Counted from the stretch's first letter, positions 7,207-16,932 are shown. The stretch: 64,000 bases of DNA from Calditrichia bacterium (GCA_028284445.1 JANQRS010000021.1:62001-126000); one strand, 5' to 3'. Notes: a model not told the origin generated them from the letters alone. Translations and numbers: made by a program.

Positions 7207-9957
7207 ATGAGGTTCTTAGCAACCATGTTTCTGATGTTAATTGCAGTAAGTTCATTTGCAATGGCCGGAACAGTTCGAGGTATTGCCACGGATGCAGAAT
7301 CAGGCGACCCGCTGATCGGCGCAAATGTAACCCTGGAAGGGACCATTATCGGTAGCACAACCGATATCGATGGCGTTTTCTTCCTGAAGGACGTACCGGA
7401 AGGCACCTACACGCTGGTCGTAAGCTACCTCGGTTATACTCAACAACGCTACCAGGTAACGGTTGGTTCCGCATCCAGCGAGGTTTCCGTAAAAGCGGAA
7501 TTGGATGCAGTAGCTCTTGTTGGTAAAGCTGTAGAGGTTGTCAGCAGCCGTGCGCGGGATCGTGAAACACCCGTTGCCTTCACAAACATTGCAAAAGCTC
7601 AAATCAAGAACAACCTGGGATCCCGCGACCTGCCCATGGTCGTTAATACTTCCCCTAGTGTTTATGCAACCCCTAGTGGTGGTGGCGCCGGTGATGCACG
7701 TATTAACGTACGTGGATTTAATCAGCGTAATATCGCTATCATGCTCAATGGTGTGCCGGTAAACGATATGGAAAACGGCTGGGTATATTGGTCAAACTGG
7801 GATGGCGTTGGTGATGCAACCTCTTCCATTCAGATGCAGCGTGGTCTCAGCGCTGTCAACCTGGCGACCCCGTCAATCGGTGGTACCATGAACATCCTGA
7901 CAGATCCGACCGCTAATGAGCGTGGTGGATTTGCCAAGCAGGAATTTGGTAACGATGGCTTCCTGAAGTCGACCGTTGGTTTGCACACCGGTCTGATTGA
8001 CGGAAAGTATGCAGTAAGTGCGGTTGCAGTTCGTAAGATCGGCGACGGTCTGGTTGATCAAACCTGGACAGATGCATGGGCATACTATTTTGGCGCCAGC
8101 TACAATGTCAACTCCAGCAACCGGGTTGAATTGTATGCAATTGGTGCACCTCAGCGCCACGGTCAGAACCTCTATCGCCAGAACATCGCTGTTTATGATC
8201 GTGAATTTGCGGAGGACCTGGACACCTACGATCCGGCGGCATTTGAGACGTATAATGAAGCCGGTCGCCGCTTCAATCAGAACTGGGCTCCGGTAAGCAC
8301 ATCCTACGCCGGCCAGCAGGCTGTTGAAGATAGCCGCTTCGACCGTCAGTCTGATGACGTTATCATGGAACGTGAAAACTTCTACCATAAGCCGCAGGTC
8401 AACCTGAACTGGTATTCCCGTTTCACCGACAAAGCCAGTCTTTACAATGTATTTTATTTCTCCGGCGGTGAAGGCGGCGGTACCGGTACTTACGGTAGCC
8501 TGGTTCGCCAGCCTTTCGTCCAAGGTCAAGCCTGGTTTGCAAGTGCGCCCTGGTCCTGGGATTGGGATGCAACCATTGAGCGCAATGCTGCGTCTTCTGA
8601 AGGGTCTCTCGGTATCTTGAGAAATAGCCGCAACAATCAGTACACCTGGGGCGCCATTTCCAAGTTCCAATACAAGATGACGGATCAGTTGAAGACCACG
8701 GTTGGTATCGATTGGCGTACCGCTGAGATCGAGCACTATCGTGAAGTTCGTGACCTCCTGGGCGGTAGCTTTTTTAATCCGGCATTGCAAGGTGACCCGG
8801 TAAGTGATTTCTGGAGCGACGCTGAAATGGAGCGTGGCCTCGGCGATCGTATCGATTATGATTTCACTAACGATGTGGACTGGTTTGGTTTCTTTGGTCA
8901 GGCAGAATACCAAAGCGGACCGCTGAATGCTTATGGTATGGCTGGGTTTTCTACTATTAAGTATACGTATACCAATGATTTCACAGCTGATGCAAATGGC
9001 AATCCTATTGTCACTGAATCAGACAACATTGGTGGCTACCAGTTCAAAGCAGGTGCTGGTTATAACATAAATCCTGACTTCCAGGTATATGCAAACGGCG
9101 GTGTCATTTCGAAAGTACCAATTTTTGATAATGTTATTGATGACTTCAATGGAATCCTGACCACCGATCCTCAAAACGAGCAATTTCTTTCTTTCGAAGC
9201 CGGGGTTAATACTCGCACACTCGACGGTCAGTTGACTCTTAAAGCCAATGTCTATCAAACAACCTGGAATGATAGATCTAATACTATTGGCATTAACAAC
9301 CCTGACGGCACCAGAGAGATAATAGCCCTCCGTGGCCTCGACGCCGTTCACCGTGGGGTAGAATTTGAAGCAGCTTTCCAGGCAAATCGTTTCTTCCGCT
9401 TCGACGGTGCTGCCTCAGTTGGAAACTGGCAACACACTGATGATGCATTGGGGAATTATCGAACACTGGACAATGACGGCAATGTTATTGATAAAGAAGA
9501 TATCTATACGATTAATGACCTGAAAGTTGGCGATGCCCCGCAAACCCAGTTTGCGCTGGCCGCTTCTGCATTTCCTATGCGAGGTTTAATGCTGCAGGGT
9601 CTGGTTCGCTATTACGCTAACCACTATGCGGACTGGGATCCGACCAGCCGCGTCTTTGATTCGACTATCCCGGAAAGTTCACCGGATTACCGAGCACCAG
9701 ATTACACCCAGTCCTGGAAAGCGCCGAACTACAATGTTGTAGACTTCCACGCATATTATGATCTGCCGTTGAACATGAATAACGTTAAGCTTCGTGTTGT
9801 TGGTCATATCTTCAACGTGTTTGATGCAACCTACATCCAGGATGCGCTTGACAACAGCCGCTTCAACTCGTTTGATGGTGATCATGATGCGGATGATGCT
9901 GAAGTATACTTTGGTCTGCCGCGCTACTTCAACGCCGGACTCGAAGTTAATTTCTAA
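7207..9957 (+). CDS. TonB-dependent outer-membrane receptor with carboxypeptidase-regulatory-like N-terminus
   Basis: 916 residues with a signal peptide (cleavage near AMA-GTVRG). Residues ~22-100 form the CarboxypepD_reg-like domain (GIATDAESGDPLIGANV, GTYTLVVSYLGYTQ). The plug follows (NVRGFNQRNIAIMLNGVPV near 165), then a large beta barrel with many aromatic strands and a terminal phenylalanine (GLEVNF), as expected for BAM-dependent folding. Substrate is unknown. There is no SusD-like partner next to it, so it is not a standard glycan PUL. A rho-independent terminator follows at 9977. The upstream Pho-box-like repeats suggest phosphate control. Confidence 0.93.
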   Translation: MRFLATMFLMLIAVSSFAMAGTVRGIATDAESGDPLIGANVTLEGTIIGSTTDIDGVFFLKDVPEGTYTLVVSYLGYTQQRYQVTVGSASSEVSVKAELDAVALVGKAVEVVSSRARDRETPVAFTNIAKAQIKNNLGSRDLPMVVNTSPSVYATPSGGGAGDARINVRGFNQRNIAIMLNGVPVNDMENGWVYWSNWDGVGDATSSIQMQRGLSAVNLATPSIGGTMNILTDPTANERGGFAKQEFGNDGFLKSTVGLHTGLIDGKYAVSAVAVRKIGDGLVDQTWTDAWAYYFGASYNVNSSNRVELYAIGAPQRHGQNLYRQNIAVYDREFAEDLDTYDPAAFETYNEAGRRFNQNWAPVSTSYAGQQAVEDSRFDRQSDDVIMERENFYHKPQVNLNWYSRFTDKASLYNVFYFSGGEGGGTGTYGSLVRQPFVQGQAWFASAPWSWDWDATIERNAASSEGSLGILRNSRNNQYTWGAISKFQYKMTDQLKTTVGIDWRTAEIEHYREVRDLLGGSFFNPALQGDPVSDFWSDAEMERGLGDRIDYDFTNDVDWFGFFGQAEYQSGPLNAYGMAGFSTIKYTYTNDFTADANGNPIVTESDNIGGYQFKAGAGYNINPDFQVYANGGVISKVPIFDNVIDDFNGILTTDPQNEQFLSFEAGVNTRTLDGQLTLKANVYQTTWNDRSNTIGINNPDGTREIIALRGLDAVHRGVEFEAAFQANRFFRFDGAASVGNWQHTDDALGNYRTLDNDGNVIDKEDIYTINDLKVGDAPQTQFALAASAFPMRGLMLQGLVRYYANHYADWDPTSRVFDSTIPESSPDYRAPDYTQSWKAPNYNVVDFHAYYDLPLNMNNVKLRVVGHIFNVFDATYIQDALDNSRFNSFDGDHDADDAEVYFGLPRYFNAGLEVNF

Positions 9958-9976
9958 GACTTCTTCATTTTGTCTC

Positions 9977-10007
9977 AAAAAAGGCTGTCCTTGTGACAGC
10001 CTTTTTT
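9977..10007 (+). terminator. Rho-independent terminator of TonB receptor
   Basis: AAAAAAGGCTGTC pairs with GACAGCCTTTTTT around a short loop, ending in T6. It lies 20 bp after the receptor stop. Confidence 0.92.
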
Positions 10008-10055
10008 GTTTAATTACCTTTCGACATACTCATCACACTAACGAGACACTGTCGC

Positions 10056-11312
10056 ATGCACTCACTCTCCAGGATCAGCGCCAAATTTGTTGACCTCAAG
10101 AAGAAGATGCTGGCCTTTCTTATAATTGCCATCTTGCCAATGCAGCTACTTGCAGAAAAGCCTTACGTCATCCTCATTGGCCTCGATGGCTTTCGTTGGG
10201 ACTATACAGACCGCGGTATCAGTCCGACACTCGAAATGATACGCGAGGAAGGGGCAACAGCGCTTTCGCTTCACCCAACTTTTCCTTCAAAAACATTTCC
10301 GAATCATCTCTCAATTGTCACCGGCATGCACCCGGAAAATCACGGCATTGTCACCAATGGTATTCGGGATCCCTTCACTGACACACGGTATCGCATGGGA
10401 AATAATGACGCTATTCGCGAAAGCCGTTGGTATTTAGGTGAGATGTTTTGGGAGACTGCTGAGCGCCAGGGAATCACCACTGCATCTTACTTTTGGCCGG
10501 GTTCGGAACTGCCGGAAGATCATCGTCGTCCCACCTACCAGGAATTTTATGAGCATGAGCGGCCCTACGAAACTCGCATCGAAGGTCTCCTGGAGTGGCT
10601 GAAAAAGCCGGAAGAAGAACGTCCTCATTTTATGACCCTCTATTTTCACGAGGTCGACTCCAAAGGGCATCAATTCGGCCCGGATTCTCCCGAGGTAAAT
10701 GAAGCGATCAAACTAGTTGATGGACTGCTGGCCAAGCTCTTGGATGGTCTAGAAGAAATCGGTATGCATGACAAAACCAACCTGATTATCGTTTCGGATC
10801 ACGGTATGACCGAAGTCAGCACGGACCGTGCCATCGATATACAAGCGACCCGGCTGGCGGATTACACCTGCATTTATTACGGCAACGGCCCCTTCTTACT
10901 GATTCGCCCGGAAGATCCGGAACAGACGACTGAGATCATGGCCAGGCTCAACGAAAACCCGGAGCACTATACCGTCTATCACCGGGATGATTTCCCTTCG
11001 CGCTATCACTTTTCCAATCATCCATTTATACCGCCAATTATCGTTATGGCCGATCTTGGCTGGAGCGTATTTGATAGCAGGATGCTGGCAAGGGTCAAGC
11101 GCAGACCTGGCGCAGGTAATCACGGATACGACAATTTTCACACGGACATGCACGGCCTCTTCTATGCCTACGGTCCGGCTTTTCGCGAAGGCTATCGCAC
11201 CGGCACTGTCAATACTATCGATATCTACCCCCTACTCTGCCGCATATTCGACATTATGCCGCGTCAGAATATTGACGGATCGCTGGAACGCATTGAGGCC
11301 ATTCTCAAATAG
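10056..11312 (+). CDS. Ectonucleotide pyrophosphatase/phosphodiesterase (ENPP/alkaline-phosphatase superfamily)
   Basis: 418 residues. An N-terminal signal with a lysine cluster (DLKKK) before LAFLIIAILPMQLLA. The alkaline-phosphatase fold metal residues are visible: LIGLDGFRWDY (D, ~48), nucleophile T in PSKTFPNHLSIVTGMHPENH (~90), DSKGHQFGPDS (D and H, ~205), VSDHGM (~250) and GNHGYDN (~355). This is the NPP subfamily, hydrolysing phosphodiester or pyrophosphate bonds of nucleotides or lipids in the periplasm. The ATG at 10056 is preferred because it supplies the basic n-region; ATG 10107 is an alternative. Confidence 0.9.
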   Translation: MHSLSRISAKFVDLKKKMLAFLIIAILPMQLLAEKPYVILIGLDGFRWDYTDRGISPTLEMIREEGATALSLHPTFPSKTFPNHLSIVTGMHPENHGIVTNGIRDPFTDTRYRMGNNDAIRESRWYLGEMFWETAERQGITTASYFWPGSELPEDHRRPTYQEFYEHERPYETRIEGLLEWLKKPEEERPHFMTLYFHEVDSKGHQFGPDSPEVNEAIKLVDGLLAKLLDGLEEIGMHDKTNLIIVSDHGMTEVSTDRAIDIQATRLADYTCIYYGNGPFLLIRPEDPEQTTEIMARLNENPEHYTVYHRDDFPSRYHFSNHPFIPPIIVMADLGWSVFDSRMLARVKRRPGAGNHGYDNFHTDMHGLFYAYGPAFREGYRTGTVNTIDIYPLLCRIFDIMPRQNIDGSLERIEAILK

Positions 11313-11320
11313 GTTTTCTC

Positions 11321-12151
11321 ATGCCGAGCATTTCCGTCATTATACCGACCTACAACCGCGCGACATTGCTATCGCGCGCCCTAGACTCCGTGCTTGGTCA
11401 GACAGTCGCGCCAATGGAAATCATTGTCATCGACGACGGATCAACGGATCGGACGAAGCAGCTCATTGACGAGCACTATCCGCAAGTGCAATACCTCTAT
11501 CAAGATAATACCGGCGTGAGCGCCGCCCGCAATTACGGCATTCAAAATGCAAAAGGCGACTGGATTGCCTTCCTCGATTCCGATGATGCGTGGCTGCCGG
11601 AGAAGCTGGAAAAGCAGATCCGGGCAATTCAGGCCCACCCTGAGTATAAGCTTTGTCACACAAACGAAATCTGGATTCGTCGCGGCAAGCGCGTTAACCC
11701 CATGAAGAAGCATCAAAAATACGGCGGCCATATTTTTCATCATTGCCTGCCACTCTGCGTAATTTCGCCATCTTCCACGCTCATAGAAGCCGGCCTCTTC
11801 AAGGAAATTGGCCTGTTCGATGAGTCGCTTCCGGCATGTGAAGACTACGATTTATGGTTAAGAATCTGCTGTCGTTATCCGGTGCTATTTCTCGAAGAGC
11901 AGTTGCTAATAAAATACGGCGGCCACGCAGATCAATTGTCGCAAAAGCATTGGGGCATGGACCGCTTTCGGGTAGAGGCACTGCAAAATCTACTGAGAGA
12001 TGCGCCGCTTGATCAGGCACAGCGCAGAATGACAGTCGACATGTTGGTTGCCAAGCTGAATATCCTGATCAGTGGCGCCGAAAAGCGCGGGAAGGACGAG
12101 GCCGTCAGGCACTATGAAGGCATGCTGGCGGAAGCTCAGGCTACTAAGTAA
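11321..12151 (+). CDS. Family 2 glycosyltransferase
   Basis: 276 residues with a GT-A fold: SVIIPTYNRATLLSRALDS at the N-terminus, IIVIDDGSTDRT (~35), GVSAARNYGI (~65), the DXD-type metal site AFLDSDDAW (~83) and a later CEDYDLWLRI block (~175) typical of GT2. It transfers sugars from nucleotide-sugar donors to an unknown acceptor, likely in the cytoplasm. It begins 8 bp after the phosphodiesterase gene and probably shares its transcript. No other polysaccharide genes are nearby. Confidence 0.9.
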   Translation: MPSISVIIPTYNRATLLSRALDSVLGQTVAPMEIIVIDDGSTDRTKQLIDEHYPQVQYLYQDNTGVSAARNYGIQNAKGDWIAFLDSDDAWLPEKLEKQIRAIQAHPEYKLCHTNEIWIRRGKRVNPMKKHQKYGGHIFHHCLPLCVISPSSTLIEAGLFKEIGLFDESLPACEDYDLWLRICCRYPVLFLEEQLLIKYGGHADQLSQKHWGMDRFRVEALQNLLRDAPLDQAQRRMTVDMLVAKLNILISGAEKRGKDEAVRHYEGMLAEAQATK

Positions 12152-12461
12152 GTCGAAACCTTTTTTCACTGGAACATGGTTGAGAATCCTGCAAATCGCG
12201 AGTGAGTGTTTACCCACCTCTCAGCCCCTCAAAGTTTTTCGAAACGAAAAAAGATCATCACAAATCCTCGCGAATGGGCACAAATTATTCAATAATCCGC
12301 GAGTCAAGTATAGTATACGCTTGCAATTTCGTGAAAATTCGCGTCAATTCGTGGTAAATCTTTAAGCTGCAACTAAAGAATCTATTTGCTATCTTGGATG
12401 ATTTTACTAAGTTTTTGCAGCGTCGTGCTACGATTTTGGCATAAGAACAGGAATCCCGATT
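12152..12461 (+). other. Intergenic region before the porin
   Basis: 310 bp, AT-rich towards 12300-12420. It has no credible ORF and no clear terminator. Short TTCGTG/TCGCG-type repeats (12320-12355) are present. AGGA lies just before the porin ATG. Confidence 0.5.
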
Positions 12462-13613
12462 ATGAGATTGCTTCCGGTTATTATTTTGGTTCTGGCCTTT
12501 ACCTGGGGCAGCCCTGGTCCGCTGGCACAGTCCGCAGACTCACCCATTAAGGTATTCGGATATTTTCAAACCTCTTTTCAGCAGTGGACTGCTTACGACG
12601 ATCATCCGGACAACAACACTTTTAACCTTCAGCAGATGAATCTTTTTCTGCAAAAAGATCTCGGGTCCGACTGGACGGCCTTCATCAACCTGGAATTCCT
12701 GAACAATTTTTCTTCCGGACGGCGCTGGGGGTCATTTTCATTGGAAGAGGCATGGATAAGATATCGCAAGGATAATCGCCTGCAATTAAAGATAGGCCTC
12801 TTGACTCCCATCTTCAACAACCTCAACGAAATCAAAAACCGGACGCCCCTGCTACCATATATCATCAGACCATTGGCCTACGAAACTTCATTTAATGAAT
12901 TTATCGATGTTGATGCTTTTACGCCGATTCAGGCATTTACCCAGGTATATGGATTCATTCCCTGGAATGGTCTGAAGTTTGATTATGCATTGTATCTGGG
13001 CAATAGCCCAAACATCAACAACGATCCAACTCGTGGACAAACCGGCATCGATACCACAACCACATTGCTCTATGGCGGCCGAGTTGGGCTTCGCTTCAAT
13101 GACATCAAACTGGGATTTTCCGGCACCTATGACAATGACAACGTTGGCACTCGTCTGGCCCCGGTTTTATCCAGACCAATTAGCGAATTGAATGAGCTTC
13201 CGAGAAGACGGCTGGGGGCCGATCTATCCGTAAATATTGCCCCTTTTCAGTTGGAGGGAGAATTCATTGATGTGAAGCTTGGTGATGATCCTCAGATTTT
13301 GAAGCAAGAGGTGAGTTTTTATTATGCCACCTTGGGCTACCACTTGACAGAGCAGTTTTTCGCCTATGGCAGTTACTGGTATCTCGATTCTCAGGTAGAC
13401 ATTGCCAGCACAACGAGTTCTGCAGATGAATTCGAGGATATTAGTATACCAACGATGGGAATTTATTATAATCTTACAGATCGCGTTCGCTTTAAGGCAC
13501 AACATGCCTGGGTGGCGATTAGCAATGAATTCCGTGATTTCGGCGAAACAGCCACCGCAAAGGTCAGCGCAGATTTCAGAGTAGCAACCGTCGCCATTTC
13601 CGTATGGTTCTAA
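12462..13613 (+). CDS. Outer-membrane beta-barrel porin (phosphate-selective porin-like)
   Basis: 383 residues with a signal peptide ending near PLAQS. The body is a 16-strand-like beta barrel: FGYFQTSFQQW, LEEAWIRYR, LQLKIGLLTPIFN, LKFDYALYLGN, GGRVGLRF, and a final strand VATVAISVWF ending in phenylalanine. The GYFQ...LGSDWTAFINLEF layout resembles OprO/OprP-like porins. Its position directly before a PstS-like gene and phoB-phoR supports a phosphate-uptake role, but the anion-selectivity loops cannot be judged by eye. Confidence 0.8.
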   Translation: MRLLPVIILVLAFTWGSPGPLAQSADSPIKVFGYFQTSFQQWTAYDDHPDNNTFNLQQMNLFLQKDLGSDWTAFINLEFLNNFSSGRRWGSFSLEEAWIRYRKDNRLQLKIGLLTPIFNNLNEIKNRTPLLPYIIRPLAYETSFNEFIDVDAFTPIQAFTQVYGFIPWNGLKFDYALYLGNSPNINNDPTRGQTGIDTTTTLLYGGRVGLRFNDIKLGFSGTYDNDNVGTRLAPVLSRPISELNELPRRRLGADLSVNIAPFQLEGEFIDVKLGDDPQILKQEVSFYYATLGYHLTEQFFAYGSYWYLDSQVDIASTTSSADEFEDISIPTMGIYYNLTDRVRFKAQHAWVAISNEFRDFGETATAKVSADFRVATVAISVWF

Positions 13614-13653
13614 CGTGAATCAAAAAGACGTCGTTAAGGGTGTCTATTTTGGA

Positions 13654-14091
13654 ATGAATCATTCTATGAGAACAGTATATCTGACAATTTTGGTTCTGCT
13701 TCTTTCCACCGCGGCCTCTATGGCCCAGGTCGCGGTCATTGCACATCAGTCATGTCCGGCAGATACCATCGAGAAGCGGGAATTGTTAGATTTCTATACC
13801 GGTGATATTCTGAAGTGGAGCGACGGTCAATTGGTCGTAGTTTTTGATTTGAAGCCCCGTGGTGAGGTGAAGAAAGATTTCTATAAATTCCTTGGCAAGA
13901 GTGCGTCTCGGATGAAGTCAATCTGGCTCAAGAAAATGCTCGCCGGTGAGAAAGACCCGCCCCTTTCCTTAAAATCAGAAACTGAGATTCTCGACAAAGT
14001 CGCCACAACGCCCGGCGCACTCGGCTTTGTCAGCCAGGCCCTAGTCACCCAGGAAGTGAAGATATTGGCCGTTATCCGTGCCGACGACTGA
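13654..14091 (+). CDS. Small PstS-like phosphate-binding periplasmic protein
   Basis: About 145 residues: signal peptide (LTILVLLLSTAASMAQ) and one lobe of a periplasmic binding protein. The features KRELLDFYTGDILKWSDGQ, KDFYKFLGKSASRMKSIW and TPGALGFVSQAL match the PBP-like domain family often found in Pho regions. At this length it can contain only part of a two-lobed PstS. It follows the porin by 40 bp. The frame is open back to GTG 13615; ATG 13654 gives a normal signal peptide, and 13666 is also possible. Confidence 0.75.
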   Translation: MNHSMRTVYLTILVLLLSTAASMAQVAVIAHQSCPADTIEKRELLDFYTGDILKWSDGQLVVVFDLKPRGEVKKDFYKFLGKSASRMKSIWLKKMLAGEKDPPLSLKSETEILDKVATTPGALGFVSQALVTQEVKILAVIRADD

Positions 14092-14232
14092 CCCCCGCCA
14101 AAATTCCTTGCATCCTCTGCGAATTGCTCTATCTTTATCAATGTGAGCCTTTTTGAAGACTCAAAACCCCGCTAGCTGGACACATATTGCATCACTTTTC
14201 CAGGATTGTCGTCGAATACGATGGAAGAAATT

Positions 14233-14273
14233 TTAACGGGAAAGTAACATGCTTGTAATGTATATTGTCATAA
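14233..14273 (+). promoter_or_regulatory. Candidate Pho box upstream of phoB
   Basis: GTAAC-like cores recur at 14233 (TTAAC), 14244 (GTAAC), 14255 (GTAAT) and 14267 (GTCAT), spaced 11, 11 and 12 bp on the coding strand, ending 46 bp before the ATG. This matches the 11-bp direct-repeat geometry of PhoB sites and suggests autoregulation. Confidence 0.5.
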
Positions 14274-14318
14274 GTTAGGGTGAATTCAAGAGGGATTCAT
14301 TACGAAAGGGAAAAGATA

Positions 14319-15002
14319 ATGAGTGACAAAGCAATGATTTACGTGGTCGAGGATGATCCGGATATTAACGAGATCGTTGAGGGCAATCTTCGCCGCGAAG
14401 GCTACAGAATTCAAACTTACATGGATGGCGCAAAAGCACACGATGCGATACTTGATACTCCCCCTAACCTGGTTATCCTTGACTTGAACCTGCCGTCTCT
14501 GAGCGGTATTGAGCTATGCAAATTTATGCGAGAAGACAGTCGCACGAGAGAAGTCCCGGTGATCATGCTGACTGCACGTAGTGAAGAAATTGACAAAATA
14601 ATCGGCTTCGAGGTGGGTGCGGACGATTACGTGACCAAGCCATTCAGTCCCCGCGAGTTGATAGCCCGGGTAAAAGTTCACTTAAAACGCAGCAAGCAAG
14701 GCGCCCATGAAGAATTTTCGCAAGGAAACCTGCGGGTGAACTTTTCCACCCACGAAGTATTCCTGGATGAAAAACCGGTTGAATTAACGCCGATACAGTT
14801 TAAGCTGCTCCGTCATCTGATTCAAGCCAGTGGCAAGGCCGTCGCTCGACAAGACTTGCTCGATTCCATTTGGGGAGAAAATTATTTTGGCGATCCGCGG
14901 ACTATTGATGTTCACATTACTCGCCTGCGTGAAAAGGTGGATCAGCAGGGTAAGTTAATCATCACCGTTAAGGGTGTTGGATATCGCTGGAACAACAAAT
15001 AA
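14319..15002 (+). CDS. phoB: PhoB-type response regulator (OmpR family)
   Basis: 228 residues from the ATG at 14319, preceded by AAAGGGAAAAG; an upstream in-frame GTG (14280) lacks an SD and adds no known domain. The receiver domain has VVEDD, phospho-acceptor D in LVILDLNLPSLSG (~52), T in MLTAR and K in VTKPF (~102). A winged-helix DNA-binding domain occupies the C-terminal half (ELTPIQFKLLRHLI; DPRTIDVHITRLREKV; GVGYRW). The gene abuts the PhoR-like kinase and lies after phosphate-uptake-type genes, supporting a PhoB assignment. Confidence 0.9.
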   Translation: MSDKAMIYVVEDDPDINEIVEGNLRREGYRIQTYMDGAKAHDAILDTPPNLVILDLNLPSLSGIELCKFMREDSRTREVPVIMLTARSEEIDKIIGFEVGADDYVTKPFSPRELIARVKVHLKRSKQGAHEEFSQGNLRVNFSTHEVFLDEKPVELTPIQFKLLRHLIQASGKAVARQDLLDSIWGENYFGDPRTIDVHITRLREKVDQQGKLIITVKGVGYRWNNK

Positions 15003-16802
15003 ATGAGGCAATCGCGGTTCAGTTTGCGCATCAGATTGCTGGTCATCATGTTGGTATCGTTGATCGTCGGCCTGACGTCCGTTAACAGTCTGATCTTCTA
15101 TCGTTTTCAGGGGTTCCTGAAGAAGAGCGTTAACGATGTTCTACGCACCTATGTGGATCTGGCAAACCAATCTCTTCCTGACAGTGCCTTTGTCGCCCAG
15201 GACACCTTCGCACTCAAACAGTATGTTGACCAAACCGGTAATGTGATCAACTGCCGGGTAACGTTGATTGATCCGAATGGTCAGGTCATTGCCGACTCTG
15301 AAATCAGAATTGATAGTCTGGCATTCGTTGAGAACCATCTGGAACGACCGGAAGTATTGGAATCACTGACTGAAGGATACGGCTTCCATACTCGCGAGAG
15401 TGCAACGCTCGGCCGCGAGCAGATGTACATCAGCAAACGCATCACTTATAACGGCCAACAGGCGGGATTTCTGCGACTGGCGTTATTTGTCGAACAGACA
15501 GAAACGCTGCTGACCACCGCACGGCTTCTCTCCATTGGCAGCGGTTTATTGATCCTTCTCATTTCCGGACTCTTGCTGTTCTTCCTGACCCGCCGGATCA
15601 ACCAAAGCCTGAACGAATTAATTGAAAAGGCAGAAGATATCGCCGCGGGCAACTTTCACACAAGGATCAAGGTCCGCTCCACTGATGAATTACAACGCCT
15701 GAGCGTGGTTCTGAACGGCATGGCCAAGAAGCTTTCGCGAAACCTGAAAAAACTCTCGCGTGAACGGCGCGATCTCGATACGGTATTGTCGTCAATCAAT
15801 GAGGGTATTATTGCCGTCGATCCCAAAAAGCGCCTGATATTTTTCAATGAAGTAGGCTTGCAGTTTGTCGACGACAACCTGGCGAAGCCCAAGAAGGGGT
15901 CTTATCGGAAAGTCATCAAAAATGACCACCTGGTCTCGCTCATTGATCAGTTCTTTGCAAAACCCTTCCTGATTCACGACGAATTGCGCACCGACAATCA
16001 CCAGATTTTTGAAGTGGTCATCAACCCGATTCAAATAAAGGCCTCCCAGCCAAAGGGCGCGGTGGTCGTATTACGGGAAATGACTCAATATAAACGCCTG
16101 GAAAAAATCCGCACAGATTTTGTGGCAAATGTATCTCACGAATTTAAGACCCCGCTGGCCGCCATTCGCGGCTTTGGTGAAACGCTGCTGGATTGGGCAC
16201 TGGAAGACGATGCGGTTAATCGCAAATACGTCCAGAAGATCGTTAAGCAATCCAACCTGTTGGAAAATCTCGTTTCCGACCTCCTGCACCTCGCGCGCAT
16301 AGAGCGGCTGCAAAACATTGAACTGGAAGCCTTCCATGCCCGAGCCGTTATTGAAGACGTGATGTCAATTTACGCCGATATCGCCGCGGAAAAAGGCTTG
16401 GAGCTCATTCATATGGACTCTGACCTCGGTGCGATGATTCTCGCGGAACCGGAAATGTTTCGCTCTATCGTCGCAAACCTGGTTGAGAATGCCATCAAAT
16501 ACTCCAATGCCGGCGACATGGTGCGCGTTTCAGAAGAAATTGTCGGTGAGGCCTTGACAATTTGCGTAGAAGATACCGGCATGGGTATCCCGCAAAACAA
16601 ACTGAGCCGCATTTTTGAACGATTCTATCGTGTCGACAAAGGGCGCTCGCGGGCCATTGGCGGCACCGGTCTGGGCTTATCCATCGTCAAACACCTCTGC
16701 GAATTGCAAAATGCAGAAGTCTGGGTTGAGAGCCAGATCGACGTCGGCAGCCGGTTTTATGTCAAATTTCAGTTGGCAACTGCTGCCGTTGAGGTGGAAT
16801 AG
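15003..16802 (+). CDS. phoR: PhoR-type sensor histidine kinase
   Basis: 599 residues: TM1 (~10-32), a periplasmic sensor (~33-165), TM2 (~170-195), HAMP (~196-250), PAS (~255-360), HisKA with phospho-acceptor H in NVSHEFKTPLAAIRGFGET (~378) and HATPase_c with N in LVENAIKY (~495), G1 DTGMGIP, and G2 GGTGLGLSIVKH. The RxFGET-type HisKA sequence is PhoR-like. ATG directly abuts the phoB stop, so the pair is co-translated. The periplasmic domain is longer than in E. coli PhoR, suggesting direct sensing. Confidence 0.9.
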   Translation: MRQSRFSLRIRLLVIMLVSLIVGLTSVNSLIFYRFQGFLKKSVNDVLRTYVDLANQSLPDSAFVAQDTFALKQYVDQTGNVINCRVTLIDPNGQVIADSEIRIDSLAFVENHLERPEVLESLTEGYGFHTRESATLGREQMYISKRITYNGQQAGFLRLALFVEQTETLLTTARLLSIGSGLLILLISGLLLFFLTRRINQSLNELIEKAEDIAAGNFHTRIKVRSTDELQRLSVVLNGMAKKLSRNLKKLSRERRDLDTVLSSINEGIIAVDPKKRLIFFNEVGLQFVDDNLAKPKKGSYRKVIKNDHLVSLIDQFFAKPFLIHDELRTDNHQIFEVVINPIQIKASQPKGAVVVLREMTQYKRLEKIRTDFVANVSHEFKTPLAAIRGFGETLLDWALEDDAVNRKYVQKIVKQSNLLENLVSDLLHLARIERLQNIELEAFHARAVIEDVMSIYADIAAEKGLELIHMDSDLGAMILAEPEMFRSIVANLVENAIKYSNAGDMVRVSEEIVGEALTICVEDTGMGIPQNKLSRIFERFYRVDKGRSRAIGGTGLGLSIVKHLCELQNAEVWVESQIDVGSRFYVKFQLATAAVEVE

Positions 16803-16819
16803 AGTTCTTCGCCCTTAAA

Positions 16820-16861
16820 CATCCCCCTTAATCCCCCTTCGAAGGGGGACACAGGGGGATG
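16820..16861. repeat. Dispersed palindrome, class B (copy 1)
   Basis: Inverted repeat CATCCCCCTTAATCCCCC, TTCGAA centre, GGGGGACACAGGGGGATG. It is 18 bp after phoR and the first of four palindromes clustered in 250 bp. Confidence 0.9.
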
Positions 16862-16871
16862 TTGCCAGCAC

Positions 16872-16918
16872 CTCATCCCCAAAATCCCTTTCTTTCCAGA
16901 AAAAAGGATTTAGGGGTG
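16872..16918. repeat. Diverged class B palindrome
   Basis: CATCCCCAAAATCCCTTT pairs imperfectly with AAAGGATTTAGGGGTG around an enlarged loop; this is a degraded copy of the class B element. Confidence 0.65.
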
Positions 16919-16932
16919 GGTTAAGCGCCTGC

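Noticed and set aside
7873..8913. 346-codon open frame on the minus strand inside the first TonB receptor
   Set aside because: Fully antisense to a gene with clear receptor domains, no SD or signal; it is open only because of the codon composition of the sense strand.
12320..12369. Pho box upstream of the porin
   Set aside because: GTCAAT and GTAAAT are 11 bp apart, but neighbouring cores do not continue the period and the words belong to a TTCGTG-type repetitive stretch.
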